From Drosophila pseudoobscura (taxonomy: Eukaryota; Arthropoda; Insecta; Diptera; Drosophilidae): a DNA stretch of 64,000 nucleotides. The stretch spans positions 4,464,001 to 4,528,000 of the forward strand of contig NC_046681.1 in NCBI RefSeq assembly GCF_009870125.1. The letters run 5' to 3'. The position numbers were made by a program, and so were the translations under genes. A model generated the notes under the pieces. That model did not search any database and had not been told where the DNA came from. It saw only the letters and a program-made list of their open reading frames with translations. This document shows, piece by piece, positions 10,319 through 23,464 of this stretch (the first letter of the stretch is position 1; every line of letters starts with the position of its first letter).

Positions 10319-13300
10319 AAAAAAATGTTCATTAATTTTTCAAATTTTCATTTGATTTATTTCGGTATTACAATGACGATTTTAAGCTCATACGAGTTTT
10401 ATTGGCCAAGTCAAAGGTTCGTCCACTGTCTTCACTGTTAACCAGCCATCAAAGTGAAGATGCTCTGTCCTTGGAATGCGCACAATGTAGCATTTTAGCG
10501 AAAAAATATACGATTTCTATTAACGGTAGGACACTAAAATTATTGACTGAAACAAGTTAGTTAGTTTGCTACATGTACATTTTATTCAAACTATTTATCA
10601 ATTATTATAGAAACTAAGCTTATAATAGTACTGGTCAAGTGAAAAGTGTATACGCTGGTTTTAAACACATAAAACAATCTAAGCAATTTCTTAAACGCCA
10701 AAACATATGAAAAAAAAGCCGTGAAACCGTGGAAAAGACATAAAGAATGTCTTATTACATATGTAAATGTAATTTCTTATGTTATCCGAATGCCCAAAAA
10801 AAAGAGCAATTCACAATTTATTGAAAAACTTCTATGTTCATTATGCATCTATGTTCGAGAAAAATATCACCTCGGCAGTGGGTCAATCTTAGGCCAATCG
10901 AACCCTTGTGGAACTGAGCATTTCCTTCGCAGCAGCTGAGACTTAATTCATTTTATTAAAACCGATTCGCTCCTCCTTTGGGACTTTGGGGGAAGCCAAA
11001 TCCAAAGACAAAGAACCAACCAAAAATAAAGGGAGAGAACCATAAGCCAAAGGAACACAAATGCAAATGAAATCGTGCGTAAAATGCGAACAAAGGAAAA
11101 TCGTTTGTCGTTCCATCTCTCGTCGCAGAGCAAAAAATATTGCAAAATACATGAGAGTCAATACGTAACATATAGATACGACGAGTATGTATGTATGTAC
11201 ATACGAGTATATGAATATGGAAATTGATGTATGAGAAAATTGCAAAGGACACGCAAAGCATTTTGTTCTGCCAGATTGAATGATTGAGGATGGGTAGCAA
11301 ATTGAGAAATTCGAATTGGGATTCTGATTCTGATTCTGATTGAAGGCTGGGTGAATGGCTGGTGAGTGGCCTGGGGAACCCTAACAAAATGGGCTTTGAT
11401 TTCTGCACAAGGCAGAGCAGTACAATTGAGCAGTAATAAAATTTCGACGGCTTTTTGCAACCTGATGGTCTTCTTGCCTGGCAGCTACTTTCAGCATTCA
11501 GAACTGGCGCTTTTTCAGCTACTTTGCATAACTAATTGTTGCTGGCAGTGGCAGGAGCCTAAGTGGCAGGAGCCGCAGCACAAGAATTTCCTCATCAAAT
11601 TACATATGTTCAATTTCGAAATATTATTGCCTGATTTGCATATTGGCTTAAAGGAAAACATTCTAAATCAGCTTTCTGAATAATTTCAGGTGTGCTCAAA
11701 GTTATTTATCTTGATTATTTATTCCTATTTATTTATTCCTTATTTATTTATGCCTAAGTAGTTTTTGTTTAATGTGCATTACCAAATGCTGAAAAATGTC
11801 ATAACAATTGGTAAGAATTCTATATTCTGCATTATAAAAAAACACACGCGTCTTCAAGCTTCTTAGATCAACAAGCACATTAACAGAATCCACAACTAAA
11901 AGAACTTGTTCTTCACCAACTTCTTCAATTTTCAGTAATTTCATCAAGGAAAACATTCTCCCAGCATACAGCGAATTTATCTCTTTTCCACTTGTCTGTT
12001 TTATTTTTAAGGAGCAGGAATTTTAATTAAAATTCGCGACTTCAATTTGCAGAATGTTTTCTTCCGCAAGGTCTTTATGTTTTGGAAGCAAACAGTCGCT
12101 ATTTTTTTTGGCAAATTGTCACATAATTTTTCAAGTGTAATTTAAAATGCATTTTTAAGTAAATGATGTGCGGCATTTTAATTAGCTCTTCCCCAAGCAA
12201 AACTAATTCAATTTGCACTAGCGGTAGAGCAAGAGAGAGGACAACTACCAGGGGAAGAGAAGTCCTAACACAGAAATTGGCTGCATTTTCCTTTTTTTTT
12301 TTTTGAATACTGAGAACTTCAAAGACAAGTCAAGATGGTTGGTTTCTTGGCTGGTTGAAACGACTTAACGACTTCTGCCGCCTGGCATACAAATTAGTTT
12401 TTTTCCGGAACGAATGCTGGCGAGAGAGACTGAAAGCGATGTTGGGTAAGGAAAATTTCGCTGCAAAGTTTTTTTGGTTAACCGAAAAAATTAAAACATC
12501 ATCATTTGGTGCACTCAGCCAAAAAGTCAACTCTACTCGAACTTGACGCGGAGTCAAGTCAAGTCAAGTCAACTCAACTCATCCCGACTCGACTCGACTG
12601 AATTCGGTTGAAGTCCCTGGGTGTGATGTATGTTGAATTTCAATTTCGGTGGCCTGTCACGCAGGGGCCGTACCCGTGGCCGTGGCCGTGTCGGTGGTTC
12701 ATACATATGAAAAACATTAAGCATACGCACGGTTGCACAATTTTAAATGGCACGCGCAACAAGCCGCCAACAAATTTCTGCCTCCGAGTAAAATCAAACC
12801 GAGTTAAGAATTTTTCTTTATCTTTTCTGTTTGACTAACCAGCCGTGTACCCTGTGAGTCGGCAGAGGGAGTGGCGGATTAGTTAGATTCTTGACATCTC
12901 TGGCCCCTAGTGAGTTCCCTGGTGTGTCTCCGTCTTCTTTGGCTAAAAGTTTTCCCCAGAGAGACTGCGACGTAGACTGTGTCTCATGTGACGTTAGCTT
13001 TCAAACATGGAAAACATTTGTGGCTTCTTGCTGTTGCTTTTGGTGTTTGTGTTTCTGTTTCCAGGCTGTTCAGGTGATTCGCAAATAATCAAGAAACTTT
13101 TCGTATTAATTTGAGACGAGTTTTTCTTTTTGTGTCCCGAGTTGTTGCCTCTTATTGACCTCAATTTATGCAGACCACGTTGGCTTCTGGTCTCGACTAG
13201 GAAACTAAGAATTTGTCCAGGATTTGCTGGTGAATATTGCTTGTGGTTTGACAACAAAACCCTGTAGGAAGAGGAGGTGGGAGCCCATTGTGTCAATTAA

Positions 13301-13746
13301 AATTTGGTTTTGTCGCCAAGCTGAAAAATAAAATATTTTCAAAATTGAGATGACACCTTCTCTCAATTTGTATTTATTTTTGCTTCTACCCTTAGGATAG
13401 AATTAGAATACAAATAAAAATATAAAATATCATTAAGAACCATATTCTGGTTGTTAAATACGGTATATTTATCTGCTGTCAGAGCCCACAATATGTTCTC
13501 CGGTACGCATTGAGAATAGTGGAGATATTCCTCGTTACACTTCGTCGGGGACTGACCTGTGTTCGTGTAATGCATAGGAGCGTAATTTAACGTAACCAGC
13601 TCGTAAGCTTCTTTACAGCACTTTTAATCAATAAAGTTCTCGTTATAGTATCCATGTGGTATCAGGTTTGACTGGATTCCGGGCCAAATGCACTTCCCGA
13701 TCAGTTGGGGATGCGCTTGGGATTTGAGCCCCAAATATAAATGCAA
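10319..13746. other. Spacer, no gene recognised
   Basis: Non-coding appearance. Short TCAAG repeats lie near 12551-12575. Open frames at 10943-11460 on the minus strand lie in A/T- and GATTCT-repetitive sequence and carry no domain. Confidence 0.55.
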
Positions 13747-13749
13747 TCA

Positions 13750-14200
13750 ATTTCTACTTTCTGATAATATAAGTCGAAGTCCTAGTCGAAGCAATGGTAG
13801 CCGAGCCCCCCTCGCCCAAAGGTGAAGCATTTGAAGCTCTCTCCCGCTTCGGCACTGCTGGCATTCCAGTCGGCAGAGCTCGCTGCGGGATAGGATATAG
13901 GATATAGGCTCCGGCTTAGTGACGGAGGCGCTTGTTCTCATCGGGCATACACTGGAGGGGACTTCAAGCGCTGAGTCCATTGATTTGGAAATTTATGTTA
14001 GCCGAGAAATTACCCAGGAATTCGTTGCCTCGACTGGAGTACGTCGGATCGCCTAAAAGCACTCTCATGAATCGGGCCCTGTCGGCTTCGGCCTCCTCGG
14101 CGCTTGGATGTGCTCTCAGAGTCCTCGTCAGGCGTAAAGCCAAACTAGTTTTTTGATCCGCCGCAGGTGATAAGAGAGGTGTTTGGAGAAGTAAAACATC
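13750..14200 (-). pseudogene. Decayed coding-like block, unrecognised
   Basis: A GC-rich island in AT-rich surroundings. Reading minus, codon-biased stretches appear in different frames: about 14155-14020 contains TPDEDSESTSKRRGGRSRQG, and about 13870-13780 contains ESFKCFTFGRGGLGYHCFD. A GTAATT at about 14009 with a CCTCCAG 62 nt further on could be an intron, and a TATCCCGCAG at about 13874 another acceptor, but no combination gives one clean reading frame. It may be a multi-exon gene I cannot resolve or a gene relic. Confidence 0.22.
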
Positions 14201-14779
14201 CAAAAAGTATTTATATTTCACTCTCATAGTATGTAGACTACAATGTGGTACAGTTTGCAGGCAAACAACAACCAATAATAATCTATTATCTTTGGAATAT
14301 TGGCTAATATTGGGCTGCATAACCCAACAGCAGTTGCGCTGAAGATCTGAAAGGTGGTTGGTGGTTTTTTTAATGCTGAAAATACATATGTACGTTCTAT
14401 GCTTTCGACTTATTCATATTAGTTTTTTTTATTATTTGAGCTCCTTCAATCGAAAATTATGAAAATGCATTCATTTGGGTTCTTTGCACGACTATGACTA
14501 TCCGATTACGCTCACATTCATTTAATGGCCTAAGATCTTAACAATGTATATTTTTTGATGATAAGAATTTATCTGAATTCTGAAAGACGATTTATCCAAG
14601 TCACATTCAATGCTTACAACTAGGGGATGTTCTTAATTAAATAAATATAAAATGAACTAGTTGCAACGTTGCGTGTCGCGGCATTATTCGGTACTCATCC
14701 GTTTATCTTTATCTTTAAAATTTGGAATGTCAGAGATGTTCGTCGTTTGTTGAGGCGGAACGGGGCTGGTGGGAGACTA

Positions 14780-14912
14780 CCCGCGTATCGGGACGGAAGA
14801 ACAGACGGAGAGACAGACACACAGACAAGAATATATAGCTGAAATCGCATCATTCATCCACATATACCACAAAACTAATATATCTTTAAACTCTTCGAGT
14901 ACTGGGTATAAC
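14780..14912 (-). mobile_element. INE-1-like fragment
   Basis: Degraded left half of an INE-1-like element in reverse orientation: a GACGGA/GACAGACA-type array, then AATATATAGCTGA, ACCACAAAACTAATATATC and the terminal GAGTACTGGGTATA. It lies about 560 bp upstream of the putative start site of the aminopeptidase-like gene. Confidence 0.6.
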
Positions 14913-15473
14913 AATCCTAGCAAGCATTGCTAGCAATCCTAGCATATCAAATCACTTTCTATCTAAATATTTTAACACCAAGTATTTTTACACATTTTTG
15001 TAACACGAAAACTTCCTGACATTCTGCCTCGATTTCTTCAGTACTGCATAGCGATTCGGTTGATCGAAATATAGAAAACATTCACAACTGCAGGACCTGC
15101 AGCAGCTCAAAAGGATCAGAGGGTTTTCCGATCCTCACTAATCTGTTCATCGTTTTTACTTGATGGTGAGTTTAAGCCCAGCTACTACGTATCCCCCACT
15201 TATATAAAGCGCTATAGAGACTTCTGTAAGCAGTTAATAAAAAGGAGAATCTTTAGTGTCTTTAGATAGGTTCTTGGGGGTGCTCTTAAAAAGCTAAACT
15301 ATAAATGAAATCCATATGTACATAATTAGTGAAGATTAAGATATATTTGTAACCGTCCCTTAAACTATCATAGTAAACCCATTTTGCTGCCACATTTCTG
15401 ATCTATCTAATTATGCTCTTTGAAGTTGCAGGAAAAGTGGTCTAAGCCATAAATCAAAAAGCTGACGATCAAC

Positions 15474-15479
15474 TCAGTT
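15474..15479 (+). promoter_or_regulatory. Candidate initiator (TCAGTT) of the S-Lap-like gene
   Basis: TCAGTT matches the Drosophila initiator consensus and would give a 100-nt leader before the ATG at 15576. A competing reading is that a 5' UTR intron ends at TTTATACAG (15546). Confidence 0.25.
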
Positions 15480-15575
15480 CGCGTTAGTATTCATATTTTG
15501 TATTTCTCGACTATGCTATAAATAATCCTTATTTACTTTTATACAGCTCATATCGACACATATACATATACAATC

Positions 15576-17165
15576 ATGAGTTCGCGACTGCTGATGGCCC
15601 GGTCAGTGGTGAAGAGCGTGAGCCATGACCTGATCGGCCGTCTGGTTTTGAACCAGCGGCATCTTGCATCGATCGCCTGTGCCGACGCCCATAAAGGAGG
15701 AAAAGGACTCGTCCTAGGGCTGTACGAGAAGGAGGCGGACAGGGGGCCACGTCTGACGCCAGCTGGCGAGAAGATCGACGACCGTCTGAACGGCAAACTG
15801 AATGAGCTGATATGCGAGACCAAGATCAGTGGTCGCCTGGGGCGCGGCAAGGTTTTCAACAACATCGACGAAGAGTTCCAGTCGGTGTGCGTGGTGGGCG
15901 TTGGTATAGAAGGCATAGGCTTCAATGAACTGGAGATGCTCGACGAGGGCATGGAGAATGTCCGCGTAGCCGCAGGCGTGGGTGCCAGGTCGTTGCAAGA
16001 AATCGAATGTATTGAGGTCCATGTGGATAACATGGACTACCCGGAGCAGGCGGCCGAGGGCTCAACCCTGGCCATTTGGCGCTTCGAGGAGAATCTGTCC
16101 AAAAAGTTACGCTCGATCCAGCCCAAACTGGAGTTATTTGATTCGACCGATACTGACTCTTGGACGAGAGGCCTCTTCAAGGCGGAGGCGCAGAACCTCT
16201 CACGCAGAATCAGCGAGGCTCCGGCCAACTGCATGACACCCACCGCTGTGGCACAGGTTGGTGTGGATATGCTCTGCCCGTGCGGCATCACCGTGGAGGT
16301 GCGCACCATGGAGTGGATCGAGCAGCAGCGGCTGCACTCCTTCCTGATGGTTGCCAAGGGGAGCTGCGAGCCTCCTGTCGTACTAGAGCTCGCCTACTGC
16401 GGCACCTCGCCCGAGGACAAGCCAATCTTGCTGGTGGGCCAGGGCTTAACCTTTAATTCGGGCGGAATCAATCTGCGTCCATGCAAGGGCATGGCTGAGT
16501 TTCGTGGCGATGTAAATGGAGCTGCTTCCATCCTGGCGGCCATGCGAGCGGCTGCTGGATTGTCACTTCCCATCAACATAACGGCTGTCCTTCCCCTCTG
16601 CGAGAATATGCCCTCTGGCATGGCTGTCAAGCCAGGAGACGTGGTCACCCTCCTAAATGCCAAGACCATGGCAATTCGAAATATGGACCGCGCTGGCGTA
16701 GTGGTCATTGCGGATCCCATGATCTATGGCCAGCAGACATACAAGCCGCGACTGGTTGTAGACATCGGATCGATGTGCAAGGGCATCAAGAAGGCCGTGG
16801 GCGGCGGTGCAACGGGTATCTGGTCTAATTCGCACTTCGTCTGGAAGCAGTTCCAGAAGGCTGGGTCACTCACCGGAGATCGGCTGTGGAGATTCCCGCT
16901 GTGGGACTTCTACAAGCGCCGGGTGGCAAATCACAGAAGTTTTGATCTCTCCAACGATGGTGATGGGCTTGCCTCGTCTTGTCTGGCGGCTGCAGTGCTC
17001 CACGAGCTGGTCCCCTGCTCCGATTGGGCTCATCTGGACACGTTTGGCACAGGGCTAATGTCGACGTACGGCCTGATACCGTATCTCCGAGCGGGCCAAA
17101 TGACAGGACGCCCCACTAGAACTTTGGTGCAGTTTCTATACCAGTTGGCGTGTCCCGGCGAGTAG
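15576..17165 (+). CDS. Leucyl-aminopeptidase (M17) homologue, catalytically inactive, sperm S-Lap type
   Basis: A single-exon protein of 529 residues, normal length for M17 leucyl aminopeptidases. The N-terminus (about 1-35) is basic and free of acidic residues up to His17, so mitochondrial import is likely. The C-terminal catalytic domain is unmistakable: VGQGLTFNSGG (287-297), PLCENMPSGMAVKPGD (340-355) and NAKTMAIRNMDRAG (361-374). Of the seven metal or catalytic positions of the family, five are changed: Lys to Gln289, Asp to Asn294, Lys to Arg301, Glu to Ala373, Arg to Val375. Only Asp312 and Asp371 remain. It should not hydrolyse peptides. Drosophila S-Lap proteins, abundant structural components of sperm mitochondrial derivatives, show the same loss, so I infer a testis or sperm role. 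Which S-Lap orthologue it is cannot be said. The frame is intact, so this is a pseudoenzyme and not a pseudogene. An AATAAA lies at 17475-17480. Confidence 0.9.
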   Translation: MSSRLLMARSVVKSVSHDLIGRLVLNQRHLASIACADAHKGGKGLVLGLYEKEADRGPRLTPAGEKIDDRLNGKLNELICETKISGRLGRGKVFNNIDEEFQSVCVVGVGIEGIGFNELEMLDEGMENVRVAAGVGARSLQEIECIEVHVDNMDYPEQAAEGSTLAIWRFEENLSKKLRSIQPKLELFDSTDTDSWTRGLFKAEAQNLSRRISEAPANCMTPTAVAQVGVDMLCPCGITVEVRTMEWIEQQRLHSFLMVAKGSCEPPVVLELAYCGTSPEDKPILLVGQGLTFNSGGINLRPCKGMAEFRGDVNGAASILAAMRAAAGLSLPINITAVLPLCENMPSGMAVKPGDVVTLLNAKTMAIRNMDRAGVVVIADPMIYGQQTYKPRLVVDIGSMCKGIKKAVGGGATGIWSNSHFVWKQFQKAGSLTGDRLWRFPLWDFYKRRVANHRSFDLSNDGDGLASSCLAAAVLHELVPCSDWAHLDTFGTGLMSTYGLIPYLRAGQMTGRPTRTLVQFLYQLACPGE

Positions 17166-18582
17166 GTCGGTTCAGCTCTTGATTGGATGTATATTTGTTT
17201 TTTAGATTGTTTCTATATTTTACCCGAATCGACTTATTCTGTCTGATACGACAGAGCAGACAAGTACAGAGTACACAGTGAATGTATTGCAGTATCTAAT
17301 GCAACAGACAAACAAACATACCATAGAAAAATCGATGTAAAAGTAAATTATTAGTTTTTGACCTAGCACAAATTTGATGCCATTGTTTTAACTTGGTTTA
17401 CTTATAATATTTTTTAATTTGGAATTTTGTGGTATTTTTTGTTAGTTTTAGTATATCTTGGTATTTTGTTTGCCAATAAATACTACATATACTGCCATAG
17501 AATGTAGAAGAAAAAATGAAATATAAAAAGAAAGAGTAGGATTGTAGGTGTATGTCCTTGAAGGACATGTGATGTATCATATGAAAGCTATTGAATCGTA
17601 CAATTTTTATTTTAAAACTTAAAACAGTTACGGTCCCTGTTTTCAATGGAATAACGCTTAAAGCAAAAATTTAAAGTTTCCTCTTTTTCATTTTCTTTTG
17701 GTATTATACCACTAGGAAGAAGATATATATATTTATATATTAATTAATATTTATGCAAAAATTAGAATAAACAGCAATTTTAAACAATTCTATCGAAAAA
17801 TCAGTTCATGCACATATCTGTCAAATATTAACTACGAGTACGCTACTTCTGTTCTAATATTAATATTAAAAAAATTAATATAATATAAAATATTAATGTA
17901 GAGTATTCGTTTGTCCCCTTTCCACTGACATATGTACATTTATTTGATTAGCGTTTTAGAATATTTTATTTGTTTTTTCCGCACATGTTTTTTTATTCCG
18001 CTACATCTTTCGTTCTCTTCTCCAACCGTTGCCAGCCGCTATATCACGTTGCCTTCCGTTAGAGAGCGCACACTGCACGATGAAGAGTGTATGATAGAGG
18101 GAATGAATAGATTAAACTTTGCTTCGTCAACTAGAACTTTGAACCATACTGTACAAACTTGACCATTAAATCCAAAGAATTTGTAATAAATTCCATTCGA
18201 ATTTTGATCAAGTTAGCTAGTAACACTAAAAATATCAGCAGAGCAACGCAATTTAGGAAGAAGTAAATTATATAGTTAACAAACTCTAAAAAAATATAAC
18301 ATAAGCTAAACATAAGCATTTAAAAATAAAATACATTCAGTCAGAAAGTATAAAATACAAAAAACACAATAACAAAGATCGGTTCACTGTACTGCACTTT
18401 GTGCTGCGATGGATAAGTTAATCATATAGCTTGAAGGCAAAAACGTATGTGAACTCCTTGTGGCTAGCGCATTACCATAAAGTAGAAACACTGTAGCGTT
18501 AGGAATCTGTAATATGTATGCATGTATATACATATGTATCAATGTATTTAAAAAAAAAAACTAAACTAATCACGTGGAAGGA
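17166..18582. other. AT-rich spacer downstream of the S-Lap-like gene
   Basis: Very AT-rich, probably including the 3' UTR (AATAAA at 17475-17480 and 17766-17771). No further gene is recognised. Confidence 0.5.
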
Positions 18583-18736
18583 GGTCGCGTAGCCACTGAA
18601 AATTGAATTGCTTATACGGGCTATAATAATGATGGCTATAATAATATACGAACTGATCGTGATTCTGCAATCTGTTAGATATGGTCGCTCTTTATGGTTC
18701 TGCGTTTTTTTGGTATCTTCAAACTACCGGGTATAC
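18583..18736 (-). mobile_element. INE-1-like fragment
   Basis: Matches the internal part of the reverse-oriented full copy near 37388-37510 (CGCGTAGCCACTG, GATTCTGCAATCT, ATATGGTC, GATTCTGCGTTTTT) and then jumps to a terminal CCGGGTATA. Both ends of the element are otherwise missing. Confidence 0.6.
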
Positions 18737-21700
18737 AAATAAAAACTGCACGACAACCGAAGAATATTGCAAATAGAAATTGGCGTTTACAAATAGTCCG
18801 TCAGTATCCATACCTCCAACCAATTCAAATACATTTCTCTTTATCGATTTCAATGCATTTTCATTGATATTCCTGTTTTTTGAAGGGTTCCCTTGTCCGT
18901 TTCCCAGGACGTGTGTTCTTAAATCTGGAATTCATCCATGGTGGTTCGGTATCTCAATCAAAATCAATTAACGCACCCAACGTTAAGCTACCGATTGTTG
19001 CCATTTCATTTCCTCTCAGAGATACACGAGGTCTCCAATTCACCAGATGGCCTTCCCCCACTCCTGAGCTACCCTGGAAAGCATTTCCCCACTCCTGTTC
19101 CTACCTCCCTGGATAGCATGTCATATGTTGCCCCAGGCAACAAATGCGCAAAGCATCAACTCTTCCAAATGAAGCCAGAATGCGCCACGAAACAAAAAAA
19201 GGGTCTCCCCAAACAAGGGGCGCCAGGGGTCCGGGAAGAGTCCCCAAATTGGGCGAGACAAAGGGAGGAGGGTGGCAAACGGATGGGTGGGGAAAGCCCT
19301 TTTGTCAACATAAATGAAATGCGCCCACAATTTCAAGTTTGGCGACGGCGCGTCCTCGCTCTCGCTCGCTCTTCATTCTCTCTCTTGCTCAATTCTAAAA
19401 GTATAAAATGAATGAAAAGCGAAAAGTACAATAACAACAACGGCAGCAATGAAGAGTGGTTAAGAGGGTGGTGCGGGGCACTCAGTGGTTGGAGCTGGGA
19501 TTGGGGTTTTCCGGGGCTGGGAAAGCAGCGAGTTGTTCCGTGCTCCAAACATACAAAAGAAATGACATTCGAGTGCAGTGCAGTGCAAAAAATGACATAA
19601 GAATGCATTAAAAGCGCGCGTCAACGTTGACTGACTATGCGGCAGGGACAGGATCGGGAAAGGGTCTGAGACTGGGACTGGGGACAGGACCAAGGGCAGG
19701 GACCAGAATACAGACAGCCCGACAAGGACAGCATGGCCAGAAACCCCGAGAAAAAGCTTTTCCAACAATGCAACAGACGAGACGGCGTCAAGTCGACTTC
19801 CACATCACAAGCTAGCCTCCCCCAGAGGAGACACCTCCATCTGTAGGTCCATCTCCATCTCTATCGCCCCTGGAAGACCGAGAGGCGAAAGACGAAAAAA
19901 ATGCTCGCACAAAATGACAAACAGTCATACTGATTGAATAATGGTCGTAAATCGCATTGCTGACATTACTCTACGTACGGCGGAGGTGGAGGCGGCTAGG
20001 GGATGGTGCCTCATGGGTGTGAGGCAGTGGACCTGGACCCACCCCAGTGATAGCGACGGTGTAGAGCCATTGGGTTCAAGTTTTTCGTTGTTTACCATCT
20101 CGAACGGAGCGGAGCCAGTCGTCATCCAGCGTGACAGCAATCGCATTTAAAGTGTTTGGCTTTCCCTCTCTATCGGCCTGGAACTATCCATGGCAGTCCT
20201 GCACGTCTATCTCCCTCTAGAATTTTTAAAGTGTCCACCAAAACTGCGTTGACGGTTTGCTTTTCACTTTTCCGTTTGAGGATAGGTTGGTGCAAAGTTT
20301 TGATGTTTTTTTTTAGCTTCTGGGATTTATACCGAGCTTGTTGCCCCAGCTCGCAAATGGATTAGAGCCGTGAGATGGTTGACAGGATTTTTTCCCCAGA
20401 AAGGGTTTGCAGGGCTGGAACAGTTGATGTTAAATTGATTGGTGCCAATAGGATTTGGCAGGGACACCATCTCCATCAGGAATTGGTGTCGCCCGAAGTG
20501 AACATGATCGGAGAAACCTTGTCCAATTTGAGGAATTTGCCGCTATAACAGGGGAGAAGTCTATTGAGAGTTCCAGAGACCAGGGCACCTGCATAGTATC
20601 GGTCATAGTGCGGGAAGTCTCTAATATTCTACACAAAGATGGGATACGTTTTCGTAATTGATCGCATTTAAATAATAGACCGGACTTAATGCGTAAAACT
20701 AAAATAAATTTGACAGATACACAGTCTTCGTTTATAGAAATTTCCATATTTAAGTACAACTTCCCACCGAATTCCACCCCCATTAGGATTTCATTGCCAC
20801 CCCTAAAACCATCCCATAGCTTCATCCGTCCCTATTTATCCATCTCCACTTCTAAACTACTTGCCATAACCTTTACTTTACGTTCGAGCAATTTAATTTT
20901 AGCATTTATAATGGTCACAAACCATTAGCACCCACACCATCACAGTTTGCTTACAGCACCCTCTTTTAAATGCCATCCCCTTTTCCTCAAATTAAAATGC
21001 ATTCTGTGCACAAGCACACTCGCACTATACGCCCTTCCAGGACATTACAATTTGTCTATGTGCTCGTATGTCTTTATAAGAATAGACGTCATTTCCCTCC
21101 TCCCGTTGATCAATAGATGGCACCCTCCGAGTTTCCCTGCAAGGAAGACAAATCAATAGCCGCAAATTTTGACATTTGTCCAACGACTTTGCAGCACTTC
21201 TTTGCGTTGCTTAACGCAAGAGCGGACAGACATTTGCAGTTTTATTAGAGCCCAACTTCCACCCCCAGCCCTCTGGATGAACGGAATTAATACATTTGAT
21301 ATTGGAGCCCCCCAGCGGAAACTGCGAGCATGACGAAGTCGAATGTTGCACATAATTCCTGCGACAGTATTACAGACGCGTGCCTCTAAAACTGGGGTGC
21401 TCTACCCCTTGTGGAGTTTCGGCAAGGGTGGGCTAAGAAAGTTAAATCCTAACGACGACAACCAATTGATTTATCCGGCCCTTGCAGGCGGGGGTGGCTG
21501 ATGGATGGTCTTTGATATTTATTTGGCAAATATTTGCTGCGGCCAGGTTCCCCTCCATGTGGCATTGTTTCAAGAATCGGATATTGCCTCTGTCCGCTCG
21601 GGTTTCCTCAACGCTCGAATCTCTCTTCCCCGCTCCCAATCATGACTTAATTGCCCGCGGCAGCGTTTAAAACATTTACTTTATTAATACATTTTTTATG

Positions 21701-23464
21701 TGCCATGCTCCTGCCGTTGCCAAAGTCTTCATCTGTCGTATCGTTTATATCAATTTGTTGTTTACACCAACCGCTTTTCCGGCCTTCTTTCATATTTTTT
21801 CAGTGGCTTTATGATTGCTCTTTCGTAATCGAATTTTGTTTGCTTTAAGCCGCTTTGTGTGGCTCAGGCGAAATGTGAGCAAAGTTTACGGCTGGCTGGA
21901 AAGTCATCTAAAAAGCGGCGGCTCCGAATTCCAAAAGGATTAACGCTTGTTTGCCAAATATTTGCGGCCTGAATTTCGTGTTACACAAGCTAAGTGATGA
22001 AAAGGAAAAGAAATCGCACAGTGGTGTGAAATTTTTGGTAATTACGTTGACAACTAGATTTGATAGATCGGAAAACTATCTGAAGGGATATTATCCAGAT
22101 ATTGAGATGTTTATAAGAATTATTGATGGAAGGAACTCAACCAGAAATCTCTGCTTATTTATAATTCCTCTTGTCTTAATGAATGGATCCTTTTTTCAAA
22201 CCGTTGGCACACTGTTCCCTTAAACACTTTTTGAATATCTCAAGCCCTCCTGGCAACCTTCATTCCATGTTCCTTGGTTTTTAAAAAAAGGTCTTATCAC
22301 TTTCTTATCATTTATCTTTATTATGACCTAAGACCCTCAACAAACACGGCTTCATTTACTTTTCAACAACAACAAAATAATAAAATAAATAAAGAGAAGC
22401 AAAGAAAAGAAAAGAAAAGAAGAGAGAAGCCGAAAACCTCGATGAAAGGCGACTTCCGTGTGCGTAGCCTTTTCCTTCCTCCCTGCTTTGCCATTGTCAC
22501 TCGAACTTTATATTTGGTTGGGGAAAAAGTCTGAAAAGAAAAGGAGAGCAGAACCTCAGAATGGAGAATCATCCGAAACAAGTTTGTTATTTAGCTTTAG
22601 CACCTATCGCCCCTTCACTTTGGGGTATTTACGGTGGAAAAAATCGGATAGGAAGTAGCATAAACGACTTTTGAAGGCAAACACTTCAAAACAGAAAGGC
22701 GCAGAGAAAAACTCGTTGTCCCTTTATGAGCAGTCCGATGCTGCTCGGCAGCTCCATCTTTGCTAATTGATTGCCATTAGATGGTTGATTCTATCCTCGC
22801 TTTAAGGACCCCCACTCGAATCGAACACATACCAAAGGCAAACAGTTCCCATCAAAAAGGCGGGGAGCAGAGGTCAGAGAAGCAAACAAACCACGAGAGC
22901 TACGACTCAATGGCATATAAAAAAGCGATTTTAGGGCTGCTGTCTTTGAGCTGGCTTTGACAAAAGGCCTTCATCCCTTGACCTCATCCATTCGTACCCA
23001 TCCGTACCCCGTTTTCGCAGATGCCTTTCCACAGAATCTGCTCCTTGGGCCTATGCAAACATATTGAACTTCCGCTTGTGTGGACGGCTTGGACATTGCG
23101 TTTTGCACAGACTTTCGAACGGTGGATACTCGTAGTAGTGGAGCGGAGTGGAGTGGAACGGTCGCCATTGTTTGCACTATTTACTGAGGGCAGGCGAAAT
23201 ATTTATTATGCCATCAAACAAAAGCCATGCCATCCACTCAATGAGCTTCTCTATTCTCGGGAAGGACCTTCACACAAAGGTCCTGGCTGCATCCTTTAAT
23301 CATAGTCTGATTCTTGCCGTGAGTCCGTTAACTTTGCTGAGTGGAAAAGATGTTCGAATAGAATTAAATTGATCAATTCTGCAAATAAAAGTAGTCCTGT
23401 GTAAAGAAAATAATAAAATTAAAACTGTTCAATGTCTACTGTTGTACCACACGAACTGAACGTT
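18737..23464. other. Long spacer, no gene recognised
   Basis: Non-coding appearance with many both-strand short frames. Purine-rich and AG-repetitive blocks occur at 19660-19740 and 22390-22440. No domain, splice-site pair or RNA gene is recognised. Confidence 0.5.

Noticed and set aside
15548-16033. 161-codon minus-strand frame over the aminopeptidase-like gene
   Set aside because: Shadow of the strongly biased codons of the plus-strand gene.
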